In this document: one piece after another, positions 7,326 to 15,800 of the stretch | Numbering within the stretch: position 1 is the stretch's first letter | Layout: every line of letters begins with the position of its first letter | Assembly (NCBI GenBank): GCA_045540355.1 | Contig: JAZQHB010000023.1 | Location: forward strand, 1 to 25,430 | Reading direction: 5' to 3' | Length of the DNA: 25,430 nucleotides | From: RGIG2945 sp045540355 | GTDB taxonomy: Bacteria > Bacillota > Clostridia > Oscillospirales > Acutalibacteraceae | Notes under the pieces: generated by a model | Databases searched by the model: none | What the model saw: the letters and a program-made list of their open reading frames with translations, nothing else | What the model was told of the DNA's origin: nothing | Position numbers and translations under genes: made by a program

Positions 7326-9141
7326 GTTATCTAAAAACAACCTTATACTTTATGCTTGCGGTTTAATACCCGTTTTATGGTTTGCTCTTTTAACGGCACC
7401 GTATATGGGTGAAGGTCTTGTAGGAATAATTGAAAACTTAAGTGTTGCATTTGCAAATCCTTTTAAAATATCCTTCTGTGAGGACAGTCTGAAAACTGTC
7501 CTCATTTTCATTGTGATATATGTCTTGGGTATCGGTATTTACATTTCAAGTGAAAGAAACTACCGCCACAGAGAGGAGCACGGTTCCGCTAAATGGGGCA
7601 AACCCGAAGTAATATCGAAGAAGTATATGGAAAAGAAGGATATATGTGCGAATAAGATTCTCACACAGAACACAGCTATCGGTCTTGACGGCAGAAAGCA
7701 CAGAAGAAACTTAAACATATTATGTGTAGGTGGCTCAGGCTCCGGTAAGACCTTCCACTTTGCAAAGGTCAACATTGTAAACGCCAATACATCGTTTATC
7801 ATTCTTGACCCGAAGGGTGAAATTCTCCGTGATACAGGTTATCTTTTAGAAGAAAAAGGTTACAAGATAAAAATACTTGACCTTATCAATATGGAGAAAA
7901 GCGACTGCTATAACCCCTTTGTGTATATCAGGGATGATAACGATATTCAGCGTCTTGTAACAAACATTTTCAAAAACACTACACCTAAAGGCTCACAGGC
8001 ACAAGATCCGTTTTGGGACCAAGCGGCGAGCCTGCTTCTTAAAGCTATAATATCACTACTGCACTATGAGGCACCGCCCGAAGACCAAAATTTTCCGATG
8101 GTGCTTGATATGATAAGGCAGGGCGATGTCAGCGAGGATGACGAATCATTCAGAAGTCCTTTGGACAGATTATTTGATGAGCTTGAAAGCAATAAGCCGG
8201 GACACATTGCCGCAAGATATTATCGTTCTTACAGAAAAGGTGCAGGTAAAACCCTTAAATCAATTCAGATTACATTACTTGCAAGGCTTGAGAAGTTTGA
8301 CCTTAACTCACTTGCTTCAATAACACAGAACGATGAAATGGAGCTTGATAAAATCGGTGAAGAGAAAACAGCAGTTTTCTGTCTTATTTCCGATAACGAT
8401 ATGAGCTTTAATTTCATTGTCGGCATGTTATATACTCAACTTTTTCAGCAGTTATATTATCAGGCTGATTTTGTTCACGGTGGCAGACTTCCTGTTCATG
8501 TTCACTTTGTGATGGACGAATTTGCCAATGTAGCACTTCCTGATGATTTTGACAAGCTTTTGTCAACAATGCGTTCCCGTGAAATTTCTGTATCAATCAT
8601 CATACAGAATATGGCACAGCTCAAAGCTCTTTTTGAGAAACAGTGGGAAAGCATAGTGGGTAACTGTGATGAATTCCTCTACCTCGGAGGTAACGAGCAG
8701 AGCACTCACGAATATGTATCAAAACTCCTCGGTAAAGAAACCATTGATACAAATACCTACGGTCAGTCCAAAGGCAAAAACGGTAGTTATTCAACCAATT
8801 ATCAGATGGCTGGACGAGAGCTTCTGACACCCGATGAGGTCAGAATGCTCGACAATAAATATGCACTTCTCTTTATCCGAGGAGAAAGACCCATTATGGA
8901 TTTAAAATACAATATTTTAAAACATCCTAATGTTGATTTGACCGCCAACGGAAAAGCAGAGCCGTACGTTCACGGCTTCAATGACTATGTCTCAGGCGGT
9001 TTACGCTTCAGCCTCAAAAATGATGCTGAAGCAAAAGAAGAAGTAACGGAAGAAGAGGATTTCGTTATTTTATCAAATATTGAAGTTGAAGAAATTTTAA
9101 GAGAAATTTATAAGGAGGAAAAATCTAATGAAAAAAAGTAA
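7312..9141 (+). CDS. virD4: VirD4/TraG-type conjugative coupling ATPase
   Basis: Type IV coupling protein that docks the relaxase-DNA complex at the secretion channel and drives DNA transfer by ATP hydrolysis. Two N-terminal membrane segments are visible (about residues 9-30 and 63-82). The cytoplasmic RecA-like domain has Walker A GGSGSGKT (residues 140-147) and Walker B FVMDEF with D402 and E403. RHREEHGSAKWG before the ATPase domain is also typical of the family. I start at ATG 7312 (MKQDRLSKNN), preceded by AGGAGAAG; an upstream frame start at 7273 would lie well inside the previous gene. It is 609 residues, within the family range. Its end overlaps the next gene by 14 bases. Confidence 0.93.
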   Translation: MKQDRLSKNNLILYACGLIPVLWFALLTAPYMGEGLVGIIENLSVAFANPFKISFCEDSLKTVLIFIVIYVLGIGIYISSERNYRHREEHGSAKWGKPEVISKKYMEKKDICANKILTQNTAIGLDGRKHRRNLNILCVGGSGSGKTFHFAKVNIVNANTSFIILDPKGEILRDTGYLLEEKGYKIKILDLINMEKSDCYNPFVYIRDDNDIQRLVTNIFKNTTPKGSQAQDPFWDQAASLLLKAIISLLHYEAPPEDQNFPMVLDMIRQGDVSEDDESFRSPLDRLFDELESNKPGHIAARYYRSYRKGAGKTLKSIQITLLARLEKFDLNSLASITQNDEMELDKIGEEKTAVFCLISDNDMSFNFIVGMLYTQLFQQLYYQADFVHGGRLPVHVHFVMDEFANVALPDDFDKLLSTMRSREISVSIIIQNMAQLKALFEKQWESIVGNCDEFLYLGGNEQSTHEYVSKLLGKETIDTNTYGQSKGKNGSYSTNYQMAGRELLTPDEVRMLDNKYALLFIRGERPIMDLKYNILKHPNVDLTANGKAEPYVHGFNDYVSGGLRFSLKNDAEAKEEVTEEEDFVILSNIEVEEILREIYKEEKSNEKK

Positions 9142-9478
9142 TTCAATCGTAAAATCATCAAAGTCACCCTTACAGGGTAATGTGAGAAAGGGATACAAGA
9201 CCTATGTAGGCATTATCCTTTGCATCACAATGTTCTGCTCTCTCGGTCTTACAGCCTTTGCGGCTGATGATCCCGTAGCCGTTGTTAATAACCTTTCGAC
9301 CTTCATCTTCGGTCTTATCCGTGCTGTCGGTATGATTATTCTCGGCTTCGGTGTTGTTCAGGTCGGTCTCTCACTCAAGTCGCATGACCCCTCACAGAGA
9401 GCAAACGGTTTCCTTACCGTAGCGGGTGGTATTATTATCACCTTTGCAAAGGAAATTCTTGACCTTATTACAGGTTAA
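9128..9478 (+). CDS. VirB2/Maff2-like small membrane protein of the T4SS
   Basis: A 116-residue protein with a basic N-terminus, a first hydrophobic segment ending in an apparent signal-peptidase site (GLTAFA-ADD), and two further membrane segments (FIFGLIRAVGMIILGFGVVQ and VAGGIIITFAKEILDLI) joined by a short polar loop (SHDPSQRANG). This is the TrbC/VirB2-like plan; the second half resembles the Maff-2 family of clostridial elements. It would form pilin-like or channel-lining subunits; Gram-positive elements of this type make no known pilus. AAGGAGG precedes the ATG and the gene overlaps virD4. Its operon partner virB6 is pushed away by an inserted SLOG gene. Confidence 0.7.
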   Translation: MKKSNSIVKSSKSPLQGNVRKGYKTYVGIILCITMFCSLGLTAFAADDPVAVVNNLSTFIFGLIRAVGMIILGFGVVQVGLSLKSHDPSQRANGFLTVAGGIIITFAKEILDLITG

Positions 9479-9506
9479 GTAAAAAAATTATGTTACTTTT
9501 CGGGAT

Positions 9507-9577
9507 TTACGTAACTATACGTATATAAGACAATTTTATATTTTTCGATGGTATTCGACATTAAACTCCTGTATAAT
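9507..9577 (+). promoter_or_regulatory. Promoter/operator region of the SLOG gene
   Basis: The 131-base gap holds two TACGTA hexamers whose centres are exactly 10 bp apart: TTACGTAA (9507-9514) and TATACGTATA (9516-9525). Both are palindromes and lie on one face of the helix, as operator half-sites might. A perfect -10 box TATAAT lies at 9572-9577, 33 bases before the ATG; no convincing -35 box is seen at the right distance. An independent promoter here is likely, with the palindromes as a possible regulator site. Confidence 0.45.
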
Positions 9578-9609
9578 CTTTAGAAGAGCCAACAGGAAAG
9601 GTAAGATGT

Positions 9610-10125
9610 ATGATGCATAGTGAAAAAATTACAGTATGCTTTACCGGACACAGACTTCAAAAATTGCCTTTTGGGTTTAATGAAGAAGACCCTAAATGTA
9701 TTAAAATGAAAAGAATGCTGCGCGGGAAGATAGAAGATTTGATTGTAAATCACGGCGCTTCCCATTTCATTTCAGGCATGGCTATCGGAGTAGATATGAT
9801 GTGTGGTGAAATTGTGTTAGAACTAAAAAACGAACACCCGCATATTACATTGGAATGTGCTATACCTTGCCGAAGTCAACCTGACAAATGGTCAAATGAG
9901 ATGAAGGACAGATATTGCAGTGTTGTAAATCAAAGTGACTGTAAAACAGTGCTTCAAGAACAATATACATCTGACTGTATGCACAAAAGAAATGAGTATA
10001 TGGTAGAAAAATCTGAAATTGTTATTGCTGTTTGGGATGGTTCTAATTCAGGCACTGGATACACAGTAAATGTTGCCAAAGAAAAAGGAAAAAAGATATA
10101 TGTTCTAAATCCCGAAAAGTTGTAA
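9610..10125 (+). CDS. SLOG-family (DUF1273/YpsA-like) nucleotide-binding protein
   Basis: A 171-residue Rossmann-like protein. The start KITVCFTGHRLQKLPFG and the loop SGMAIGVDMMCGEIVLELK are characteristic of the DprA/YpsA branch of the SLOG superfamily, and the C-terminal KSEIVIAVWDGSNSGTGYT completes the fold. SLOG domains are thought to bind nucleotides or ADP-ribose-type ligands; many act in DNA uptake, stress or phage defence. The substrate here is unknown. AGGAAAGG at 9594-9601 places the start at ATG 9610. The gene sits between virB2-like and virB6-like genes, where related elements have none, and it has its own -10 box, so it is probably cargo and not part of the secretion machine. 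Confidence 0.78.
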   Translation: MMHSEKITVCFTGHRLQKLPFGFNEEDPKCIKMKRMLRGKIEDLIVNHGASHFISGMAIGVDMMCGEIVLELKNEHPHITLECAIPCRSQPDKWSNEMKDRYCSVVNQSDCKTVLQEQYTSDCMHKRNEYMVEKSEIVIAVWDGSNSGTGYTVNVAKEKGKKIYVLNPEKL

Positions 10126-10176
10126 AACAACTTGTGCGATAATAACCCGTTTTCGCACATTGAAGGGAGGAATCCA

Positions 10177-11016
10177 ATGGAATCAAGCAATTGGGTTGTC
10201 CAAAACCTGCAAAAAGCACTTGAAACTTGGAACGATAAATTAAGCGAAATATGGCTTTTAATAACACAGTCCCCGGAACAGTTCAAGGGCGGAGAAATAT
10301 GGAATGTCATAACAGATATACACGGAGCATTACAGGCGATAGGTTATTCGCTTTTAGTGCTCTTTTTTGTTGTCGGCGTTATGAAAACCTGCGGCAGCTT
10401 TGCGGAAATGAAAAGGCCTGAAATTGCGGTCAAAATGTTCATCCGATTTATACTTGCCAAAGCATCCATTGACTACGGTCTTGAGCTGATGATGGCGCTA
10501 ATTGAAATTGTGCAGGGCATTGTATCAAAAATAATGGCGGCATCGGGACTGAGTGCAGTAAGTCAGACGGTTTTGCCAGACAGTATTGTAACGGCCATTG
10601 AGGATTGCGGATTTTGGGAAAGCGTTCCCTTGTGGGCGGTAACTCTTATCGGCAGCCTTTTCATTACGGTACTGTCCTTCGTTATGATAATGACCGTGTA
10701 CGGCAGATTTTTTAAAATTTATCTATACACAGCTATTGCACCCGTTCCTCTTTCATCATTTGCAGGTGAGCCTTCCTCATCGGTTGGTAAGAGCTTTATT
10801 AAGTCATATATCGCCGTCTGTCTGGAAGGTGCAATTATCGTGCTCGGCTGTATAATCTTCTCTCTGTTTGCAGATTCTCCGCCCGTAGTTGATGAAACTG
10901 CGGCGGCTGTTAATCAGGTGTGGAGTTATGTAGGCGAGCTTATCTTTAACATGATTGTCCTTGTCGGCACAGTCAAAATGGCTGACCGTGTTGTTAAGGA
11001 AATGATGGGACTTTAA
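10177..11016 (+). CDS. VirB6/TrbL-like polytopic T4SS channel protein
   Basis: Predicted inner-channel component of the secretion system, 279 residues. At least five hydrophobic segments are visible: AIGYSLLVLFFVVGVMKTCG, the segment around FIRFILAKASIDYGLELMMA, VTLIGSLFITVLSFVMIMTV, AVCLEGAIIVLGCIIFSLFA and LIFNMIVLVGTVKMA. The pattern GRFFKIYLYTAIAPVPLSSF is the conserved core of the clostridial TrbL-like family. ATG 10177 is preceded by GGGAGG; an in-frame start at 10132 lacks a ribosome site. The following 183 bases are non-coding and contain tandem repeats. Confidence 0.82.
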   Translation: MESSNWVVQNLQKALETWNDKLSEIWLLITQSPEQFKGGEIWNVITDIHGALQAIGYSLLVLFFVVGVMKTCGSFAEMKRPEIAVKMFIRFILAKASIDYGLELMMALIEIVQGIVSKIMAASGLSAVSQTVLPDSIVTAIEDCGFWESVPLWAVTLIGSLFITVLSFVMIMTVYGRFFKIYLYTAIAPVPLSSFAGEPSSSVGKSFIKSYIAVCLEGAIIVLGCIIFSLFADSPPVVDETAAAVNQVWSYVGELIFNMIVLVGTVKMADRVVKEMMGL

Positions 11017-11131
11017 TCAAAACAGTCAAACGAATTATATCAAATCAGTAAAATGAAATACCTCAAATGTGTAAAATGAATAGTATCAAATTAGTCAAAC
11101 AAAACGCCTCAAATGTGTAAAAAATATATTT
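11017..11131. repeat. Five tandem 23-bp repeats (iteron-like)
   Basis: Five imperfect direct repeats with exactly 23-bp period start at 11017, 11040, 11063, 11086 and 11109. The shared core is TCAAAwnnGTmAAA, with a variable AT-rich spacer. Units 3 and 5 both begin TCAAATGTGTAAAA. The array begins directly after the virB6 stop codon and ends touching the -35 box of the next gene. Exact periodicity near two helical turns suggests cooperative protein binding. The likely purpose is control of the ATPase gene downstream. Confidence 0.85.
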
Positions 11132-11157
11132 ACAAGCTTTTTTAAATATGTTATACT
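11129..11157 (+). promoter_or_regulatory. Promoter of the DUF4143 ATPase gene
   Basis: TTTACA at 11129-11134 and TATACT at 11152-11157 are separated by 17 bases, and the -10 box is preceded by TGT, an extended -10. The fifth 23-bp repeat overlaps the -35 box by three bases. The start codon lies 42 bases downstream. Confidence 0.78.
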
Positions 11158-11199
11158 GTTCGTGTAAAAACTGTAATATAAGACAGGAGGTAATGTTCT

Positions 11200-12480
11200 G
11201 TGGAATATAAATCAAGAATTATTGATAATCTTCTTGACTTAAAACTAGAAGCTTTTGGTGCTACCTTGATAAAGGGACCAAAAGGTTGCGGTAAAACTAC
11301 TTCTGCCAAACAGAAGGCAAAGAGTTTTGTAGAGTTTCAGGATGAAGAAGTAAGAGATAATCTTTTAGCTGTGGCTGAAGCTGCGCCTAAAAAACTTTTG
11401 ATAGGTGAAAAGCCCAGACTTTTCGATGAATGGCAGGATGCACCTAAACTTTGGGGTACAATACGTAAGGATGTTGATGATACAGGGCTTAACGGACAGT
11501 ATATACTTACCGGTTCAACATCTCAAATGGTGGAGACGCCACATACGGGAACATTAAGAATAAGTCAGCTTCTTATGTATCCTATGAGTCTTTATGAAAG
11601 TGAAGAATCAAACGGTAGCGTTTCTTTAATTGAGTTGTTTAACAATCCTGACAGTTTTGAAGCTTGCGAATCAGATTTAACCATAGACGATTTGATTTTT
11701 GCTATATGTAGAGGTGGTTGGCCGAGAGGCCTTTTAAATCAGACTTCACGTGCTAAACTTGAAATCGCAAAGGATTTATATAAGCAGACATACTCTGTTG
11801 ATATTTCAAACATTGACAAGGTGAAACGAAATCCTCGTTGGGCACAGGCTATTTTGCAATCTTACAGCAGAAACATCTGTACTTTAGCTGAAACTAAAAC
11901 AATAAAAGGTGATGTAAAAGCTAACTATGATGTTAGTGACCAAACTATATATGACTATATAGATGCACTCGAAAGATTGTATATCATAGATGATATAGAT
12001 GCATGGTGTCCCGCAATTCGTTCTAAAACGGTTATTCGTGCTTCTAAAAAGCGTAATCTTATTGACCCTTCAATTGCGGTTGCCGCATTAGGTTTGTCAC
12101 CTGATTATTTTAATACTGATTTTAAAACATTAGGTTTTCTTTTTGAATCTCTCTGTATTCGTGACCTTAAAATATATTCTTCTTCATTTGACGGAGCGAT
12201 GTCATATTACAGAGACCGTTACGGTCTTGAAGCTGATGGTGTTTTACATCTTAATGACGGAAGATATGCTCTTTTGGAGTTCAAATTGGGCTCAAAGGAA
12301 ATTGATGAGGGTGCTAAACATCTTTGTGAGATTGAAAAACTTGTTAAAGAATACAATGAGAAGGAGCAACAGTGTAAACTCAGATTGCCTGATTTGAAAA
12401 TTGTTGTAACTGGCACTCAGTACGGATACAGAAGGCCTGACGGAGTATTTGTAATTCCTATAGGTTGTTTAAAAGACTGA
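11200..12480 (+). CDS. AAA_14/DUF4143-family ATPase
   Basis: A 426-residue protein of the AAA_14 + DUF4143 family; members are widespread in bacteria and mostly uncharacterised. Walker A is GPKGCGKTT (residues 26-34) and Walker B is RLFDEW (D76, E77); sensor-like YILTGSTSQM follows. The middle has a winged-helix-like stretch (KANYDVSDQTIYDYIDALER). The C-terminal part has a PD-(D/E)xK nuclease-like pattern, D346 in EADGVL and E360/K362 in LLEFKLG, so catalytic residues may be intact. GTG 11200 is preceded by AGGAGG at 11185-11190. The gene has its own promoter, upstream repeats and a terminator, and splits virB6 from prgI. I infer a cargo gene under its own control, perhaps with a defence or maintenance role. 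Confidence 0.85.
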   Translation: MEYKSRIIDNLLDLKLEAFGATLIKGPKGCGKTTSAKQKAKSFVEFQDEEVRDNLLAVAEAAPKKLLIGEKPRLFDEWQDAPKLWGTIRKDVDDTGLNGQYILTGSTSQMVETPHTGTLRISQLLMYPMSLYESEESNGSVSLIELFNNPDSFEACESDLTIDDLIFAICRGGWPRGLLNQTSRAKLEIAKDLYKQTYSVDISNIDKVKRNPRWAQAILQSYSRNICTLAETKTIKGDVKANYDVSDQTIYDYIDALERLYIIDDIDAWCPAIRSKTVIRASKKRNLIDPSIAVAALGLSPDYFNTDFKTLGFLFESLCIRDLKIYSSSFDGAMSYYRDRYGLEADGVLHLNDGRYALLEFKLGSKEIDEGAKHLCEIEKLVKEYNEKEQQCKLRLPDLKIVVTGTQYGYRRPDGVFVIPIGCLKD

Positions 12481-12491
12481 TATTTGATTTT

Positions 12492-12524
12492 AGCGTTCAC
12501 TTAATGGTGGGCGCTTTTCTTTTT
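12492..12524 (+). terminator. Rho-independent terminator after the ATPase gene
   Basis: AGCGTTCAC (12492-12500) pairs with GTGGGCGCT (12507-12515), nine pairs including two G-U, with a six-base loop. TTTCTTTTT follows at 12516-12524. It is eleven bases after the ATPase stop and just before the prgI ribosome site, so any readthrough needed for prgI/virB4 must pass it. Confidence 0.7.
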
Positions 12525-12544
12525 AAAGATTGGAGGAATGCTAT

Positions 12545-12922
12545 TTGGAAGTAAAGATAAACCGTGAAATCGGTGACTATACCGAAAGTGTCTACTTCGG
12601 TCTGTCACTTCGTCAATTTATCTTTTCCATTCTTGCCTGCGGTGTTGCCGTAGGCTTGTACTTTTTACTCAAACCTTTATTCGGCATTGAACCCTTGAGC
12701 TGGGTGTGCATCTTGGGTGCGGCACCCTTTGCGGCAATAGGCTTTTTCAGTTGGCACGGTATGACAGCAGAAAAGGCTTTCTTTGCTTACCTTCGCTCTG
12801 AAATCCTTATGCCGAATGAACTTAAATTCAAATCAATAAACCTTTATGACGAAATAGAAAGGAGTGATAAGGATGTTCGACATACTCGGAAAGCTGAAAA
12901 GCCTCGTAGGAATAAGCGATAA
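12545..12922 (+). CDS. PrgI-family (VirB3-like) T4SS membrane protein
   Basis: A 125-residue protein that pairs with the VirB4 ATPase at the membrane. The start MEVKINREIGDYTESVYFGL and the following LRQFIFSILACGVAVGLYF are typical of PrgI. Two membrane segments are seen (about residues 24-43 and 51-71), with a basic C-terminal tail (TRKAEKPRRNKR). I choose TTG 12545 since GGAGG at 12532-12536 lies eight bases before it; a TTG at 12530 precedes that site and the ATG at 12538 is out of frame. The end overlaps the virB4-like gene by 50 bases. Confidence 0.87.
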   Translation: MEVKINREIGDYTESVYFGLSLRQFIFSILACGVAVGLYFLLKPLFGIEPLSWVCILGAAPFAAIGFFSWHGMTAEKAFFAYLRSEILMPNELKFKSINLYDEIERSDKDVRHTRKAEKPRRNKR

Positions 12923-15215
12923 CTTCGGTGACGGTATGGCTGTTCCGAAGTCTGTGCAGGATGCAATCGACATAAGAGCAGTTTATCCCGACGGCATTTT
13001 TCTTGTCGGTAAGGACAGATATTCAAAGGTCTTTAAGTTTACCGATATTAACTATGCCGTAGCAAGTAAAGAGGATAAGGAAACAGACTTTTTTAAGTAC
13101 AGCGATATTCTTAATTCTCTTGAAAACGGCGTTTCAAGTCAGCTTACAATCATCAACAGGAGAATAAAAAGCGAAGAGCTTAATAATCTTCTGCTTACCG
13201 AAAAGAGAAATGACGGTAAAGACGAGTTCCGCCGTGAAATCAATGAAATGCTTACAGGTCTTGCTAACAGTACAAGTGCCATTGTGCAGGATAAGTACAT
13301 TACCCTCACAATTCAGAAGAAAACAGTAGAAGAAGCAAGAGCACACTTTAACCGTGCCGGTACTGATTTGATTGCACAGTTCTCACGAATAGGCTCAAAG
13401 TGCAGAGAGCTTGAGTTGACGGAAAGACTTCGTATCATTCACGATTTCTGCCGACCTGATGACGATACGGATTATCAGTTCGACCTTCGTGACACAATGC
13501 GAAAGGGTGAAAGCTTCAAGGACTATATATCTCCCGACAGCTTCGAGTTTAAGGGGGATTATTTCAAAGTCGGTGATAAATTTGCCCGTGTGCTTTTTGT
13601 AAGAGGTTATGCCTCTTATGTCAAGGATGAAATCATCCGTGTAATAACAGATTCCTGTAAGAATATGATTTTTAACTTTGACATTGTACCTGTGTCAACT
13701 CAGGAAGCACAGAAGTTTGTAGAAAAGCAGGCACTCGGTATTGAAACAAATATAGCAAACTATCAGAGAAAGCAGAATGCCAACAATAATTTTTCTGCAA
13801 TCATTCCTTACGATATGGAACAGCAGAGAAAGGAAATCCGTGAGTTTTTGGATGATATTATGACACGTGACCAAAAGATGTTTAAGGTTGTAATGACCAT
13901 TATGCACACGGCTGACACTCTCGAACAGCTTAACACCGATACTGAAACTATCGTAGCTGCAGGCGGTAATACCTGTCAGATTGGCACTTTAAGATTTCAG
14001 CAGTTGGAAGGCTTTAATGCAACGCTTCCCATAGGCACGAATAAGATCCTCGCAAGGCGTACTCTCACAACAGAAAGCCTTGCTGTTTTTATGCCCTTTA
14101 AGGTGCAGGAAATTCAGCACAAGGGCGGTGTGTGTCAGGGTGTCAATGTGATTTCTAAAAACCTTATCGTTGTCAACCGTAAGGAGCTTCTTAACGGCAA
14201 CTGTATTATCCTCGGTGTTTCGGGTAGTGGTAAGTCCTTTACAGGTAAGGAAGAAGTATCCACACTTCATCTTACTACCGATGCTGACATCATCATTATA
14301 GACCCGGAAAGAGAATACAAAGCCTTGGTAGAAGCATTAGGCGGTCAGGTTGTTCAGCTTTCTGCGACAAGCAAAAATCACATTAACTGTCTTGATATTA
14401 ACCAAGACTATGCGGACGGTGACAATCCCATAGCTCTTAAATCAGAGTTTATTATGTCGCTGTTTGAACAGATTATAGGTACGGACAAGATTGACGGTAA
14501 GCAGAAATCAATTATTGACCGTTGCTTTACAAATGTATATCGCAACTATATCAAGAGAAAGTACAAAGGTAAACCGCCCACACTTCTTGACTTGGTTGCA
14601 AACCTTAAAGAACAGCCCGAAGATGAGGCTCAGGAGCTTGCACTTAATATGGAGCTTTTCACAACAGGCTCACATAATACCTTTGCAAAGCAGACAAATG
14701 TAAACAGTGAAAACAGACTTCTTTGCTATGACATACATGACCTCGGCACACATCTTATGCCTATCGGTATGTTGGTTGTTCTTGACAGTATTCTCAACCG
14801 CATTACTAAAAACAGAGCAGAGGGCAGAGAAACATACATCTTCATAGATGAAATCTATCTTCTGTTCCGTCATCAGTACACGGCTGATTTCCTTTTCACT
14901 CTTTGGAAGCGAGTTAGAAAGTACGGTGCTTTCTGTACGGGTATTACGCAGAATGTGGACGATATGATGCAGAGCCATACTGCAAGAACAATGCTCGCTA
15001 ACTCAGAGTTCATTATTATGCTCAATCAAGGCAGTACGGACAGAGATGACCTTGCTAATCTTTTACAGATTAGCGATGACCAGATGAAGCACATCACAAA
15101 TGTTGATGCAGGTCACGGTCTTGTTAAGGTAGGCTCTGACCTTGTACCCTTTGAGCGTAAATTCCCCAAAAACACACAGCTCTATAAGTTGATGACAACT
15201 AAAATGGGCGAATAA
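12873..15215 (+). CDS. virB4: VirB4/TraE-like conjugation ATPase
   Basis: Hexameric ATPase that powers assembly and function of the secretion channel, acting at the cytoplasmic membrane face with PrgI. Its 780 residues include Walker A GVSGSGKS (448-455) in ILGVSGSGKSFTGKEE and Walker B YIFIDEIYLLF (D659, E660), plus the family pattern IIIDPEREY and, near the end, an ITQNVDDMM segment. The ATG at 12873 is preceded by GAAAGGAG; a GTG at 12864 lies inside this site. It starts inside prgI, giving strong coupling. No frameshift or missing motif was seen. Confidence 0.93.
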   Translation: MFDILGKLKSLVGISDNFGDGMAVPKSVQDAIDIRAVYPDGIFLVGKDRYSKVFKFTDINYAVASKEDKETDFFKYSDILNSLENGVSSQLTIINRRIKSEELNNLLLTEKRNDGKDEFRREINEMLTGLANSTSAIVQDKYITLTIQKKTVEEARAHFNRAGTDLIAQFSRIGSKCRELELTERLRIIHDFCRPDDDTDYQFDLRDTMRKGESFKDYISPDSFEFKGDYFKVGDKFARVLFVRGYASYVKDEIIRVITDSCKNMIFNFDIVPVSTQEAQKFVEKQALGIETNIANYQRKQNANNNFSAIIPYDMEQQRKEIREFLDDIMTRDQKMFKVVMTIMHTADTLEQLNTDTETIVAAGGNTCQIGTLRFQQLEGFNATLPIGTNKILARRTLTTESLAVFMPFKVQEIQHKGGVCQGVNVISKNLIVVNRKELLNGNCIILGVSGSGKSFTGKEEVSTLHLTTDADIIIIDPEREYKALVEALGGQVVQLSATSKNHINCLDINQDYADGDNPIALKSEFIMSLFEQIIGTDKIDGKQKSIIDRCFTNVYRNYIKRKYKGKPPTLLDLVANLKEQPEDEAQELALNMELFTTGSHNTFAKQTNVNSENRLLCYDIHDLGTHLMPIGMLVVLDSILNRITKNRAEGRETYIFIDEIYLLFRHQYTADFLFTLWKRVRKYGAFCTGITQNVDDMMQSHTARTMLANSEFIIMLNQGSTDRDDLANLLQISDDQMKHITNVDAGHGLVKVGSDLVPFERKFPKNTQLYKLMTTKMGE

Positions 15216-15221
15216 AGAGAG

Positions 15222-15253
15222 ACGGAGCTGTTATCAAGCGAAAACAGCTCCGT
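15222..15253. terminator. Convergent hairpin after virB4
   Basis: ACGGAGCTGTT (15222-15232) and its exact complement (15243-15253) form an 11-bp stem with a 10-base loop. It lies between the virB4 stop (15215) and the end of the opposite-strand gene (15262), so it could stop transcription from both sides. The T-tracts are weak on both strands, so termination may be partial. Confidence 0.6.
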
Positions 15254-15261
15254 GTTTCTGA

Positions 15262-15738
15262 TTATGTAAGTTGATATAAATTTTGATTTTTAAGTAAATT
15301 CATTTCAATAATAAATAACTTACTATTATATTTTTTGCATTTGTTTTCTGATAAAGTGTCTGCGATAGCATCTGCATCTATATTGTTTAAACAATTATGT
15401 AATTTGCAAATGATATTGTAACCGTCATTTGTTAACTTTGAGCGAGTAAGAGTGGAAGTTATAGGTCTGGAATCAACTATTCGCCTTATATTCTTATTTT
15501 TGTCTACATCCTGAGGTAGTTCTAGTTCCAGCCTTAATCGATCAATAAAATGACATAGAACTTGTATGTCATTTCTAAATGCAACTATACTATTTTCCTT
15601 TTCTATTTGTTCTTCTTTGAGTTTTTCTATCTTATTGAGATGTTTTTGCCAAAGGGCAGTAACCGCCAAACTTGATATAACACCGGATATGATTCCTATA
15701 ATTATGTCTCTGATTATATCTAAAACTATTTCGTTCAT
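15262..15738 (-). CDS. Antisense single-span membrane protein with coiled coil
   Basis: A 158-residue protein I cannot assign to a family. Residues ~7-30 (DIIRDIIIGIISGVISSLAV...) form one membrane segment, followed by a coiled-coil-like charged stretch (NKIEKLKEEQIEKENSIVAF) and a helical, cytoplasmic domain. AAAGGAA precedes the ATG on the minus strand, and a near-consensus promoter lies upstream. It runs against the transfer operon between virB4 and the M23 gene, where related elements have no gene, and is more AT-rich than its neighbours; both suggest later acquisition. A defence, exclusion or immunity role is possible but not shown. Confidence 0.72.
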   Translation of the reverse strand: MNEIVLDIIRDIIIGIISGVISSLAVTALWQKHLNKIEKLKEEQIEKENSIVAFRNDIQVLCHFIDRLRLELELPQDVDKNKNIRRIVDSRPITSTLTRSKLTNDGYNIICKLHNCLNNIDADAIADTLSENKCKKYNSKLFIIEMNLLKNQNLYQLT

Positions 15739-15771
15739 CGTATATTCCTTTCTTTTAGCACTGTAAAATCT

Positions 15772-15800
15772 ATTATATATTTTATTTAACTACAAATCAA
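15772..15800 (-). promoter_or_regulatory. Promoter of the antisense membrane-protein gene
   Basis: On the minus strand TTGATT (15800-15795) and a perfect TATAAT (15777-15772) are separated by 17 bases, about 33 bases before the ATG at 15738. The region is shared with the upstream side of the M23 gene, for which no equally good + strand promoter is visible. Confidence 0.7.

Noticed and set aside
10133..10159. Inverted repeat TGTGCGA/TCGCACA after the SLOG gene
   Set aside because: The stem is only 7 bp with a 13-base loop and no T-run; too weak to call a terminator or operator.
11017..11131. CRISPR array
   Set aside because: The 23-bp period includes repeat and spacer together, the spacers are under 10 bases, and no cas genes are present; these are tandem direct repeats.
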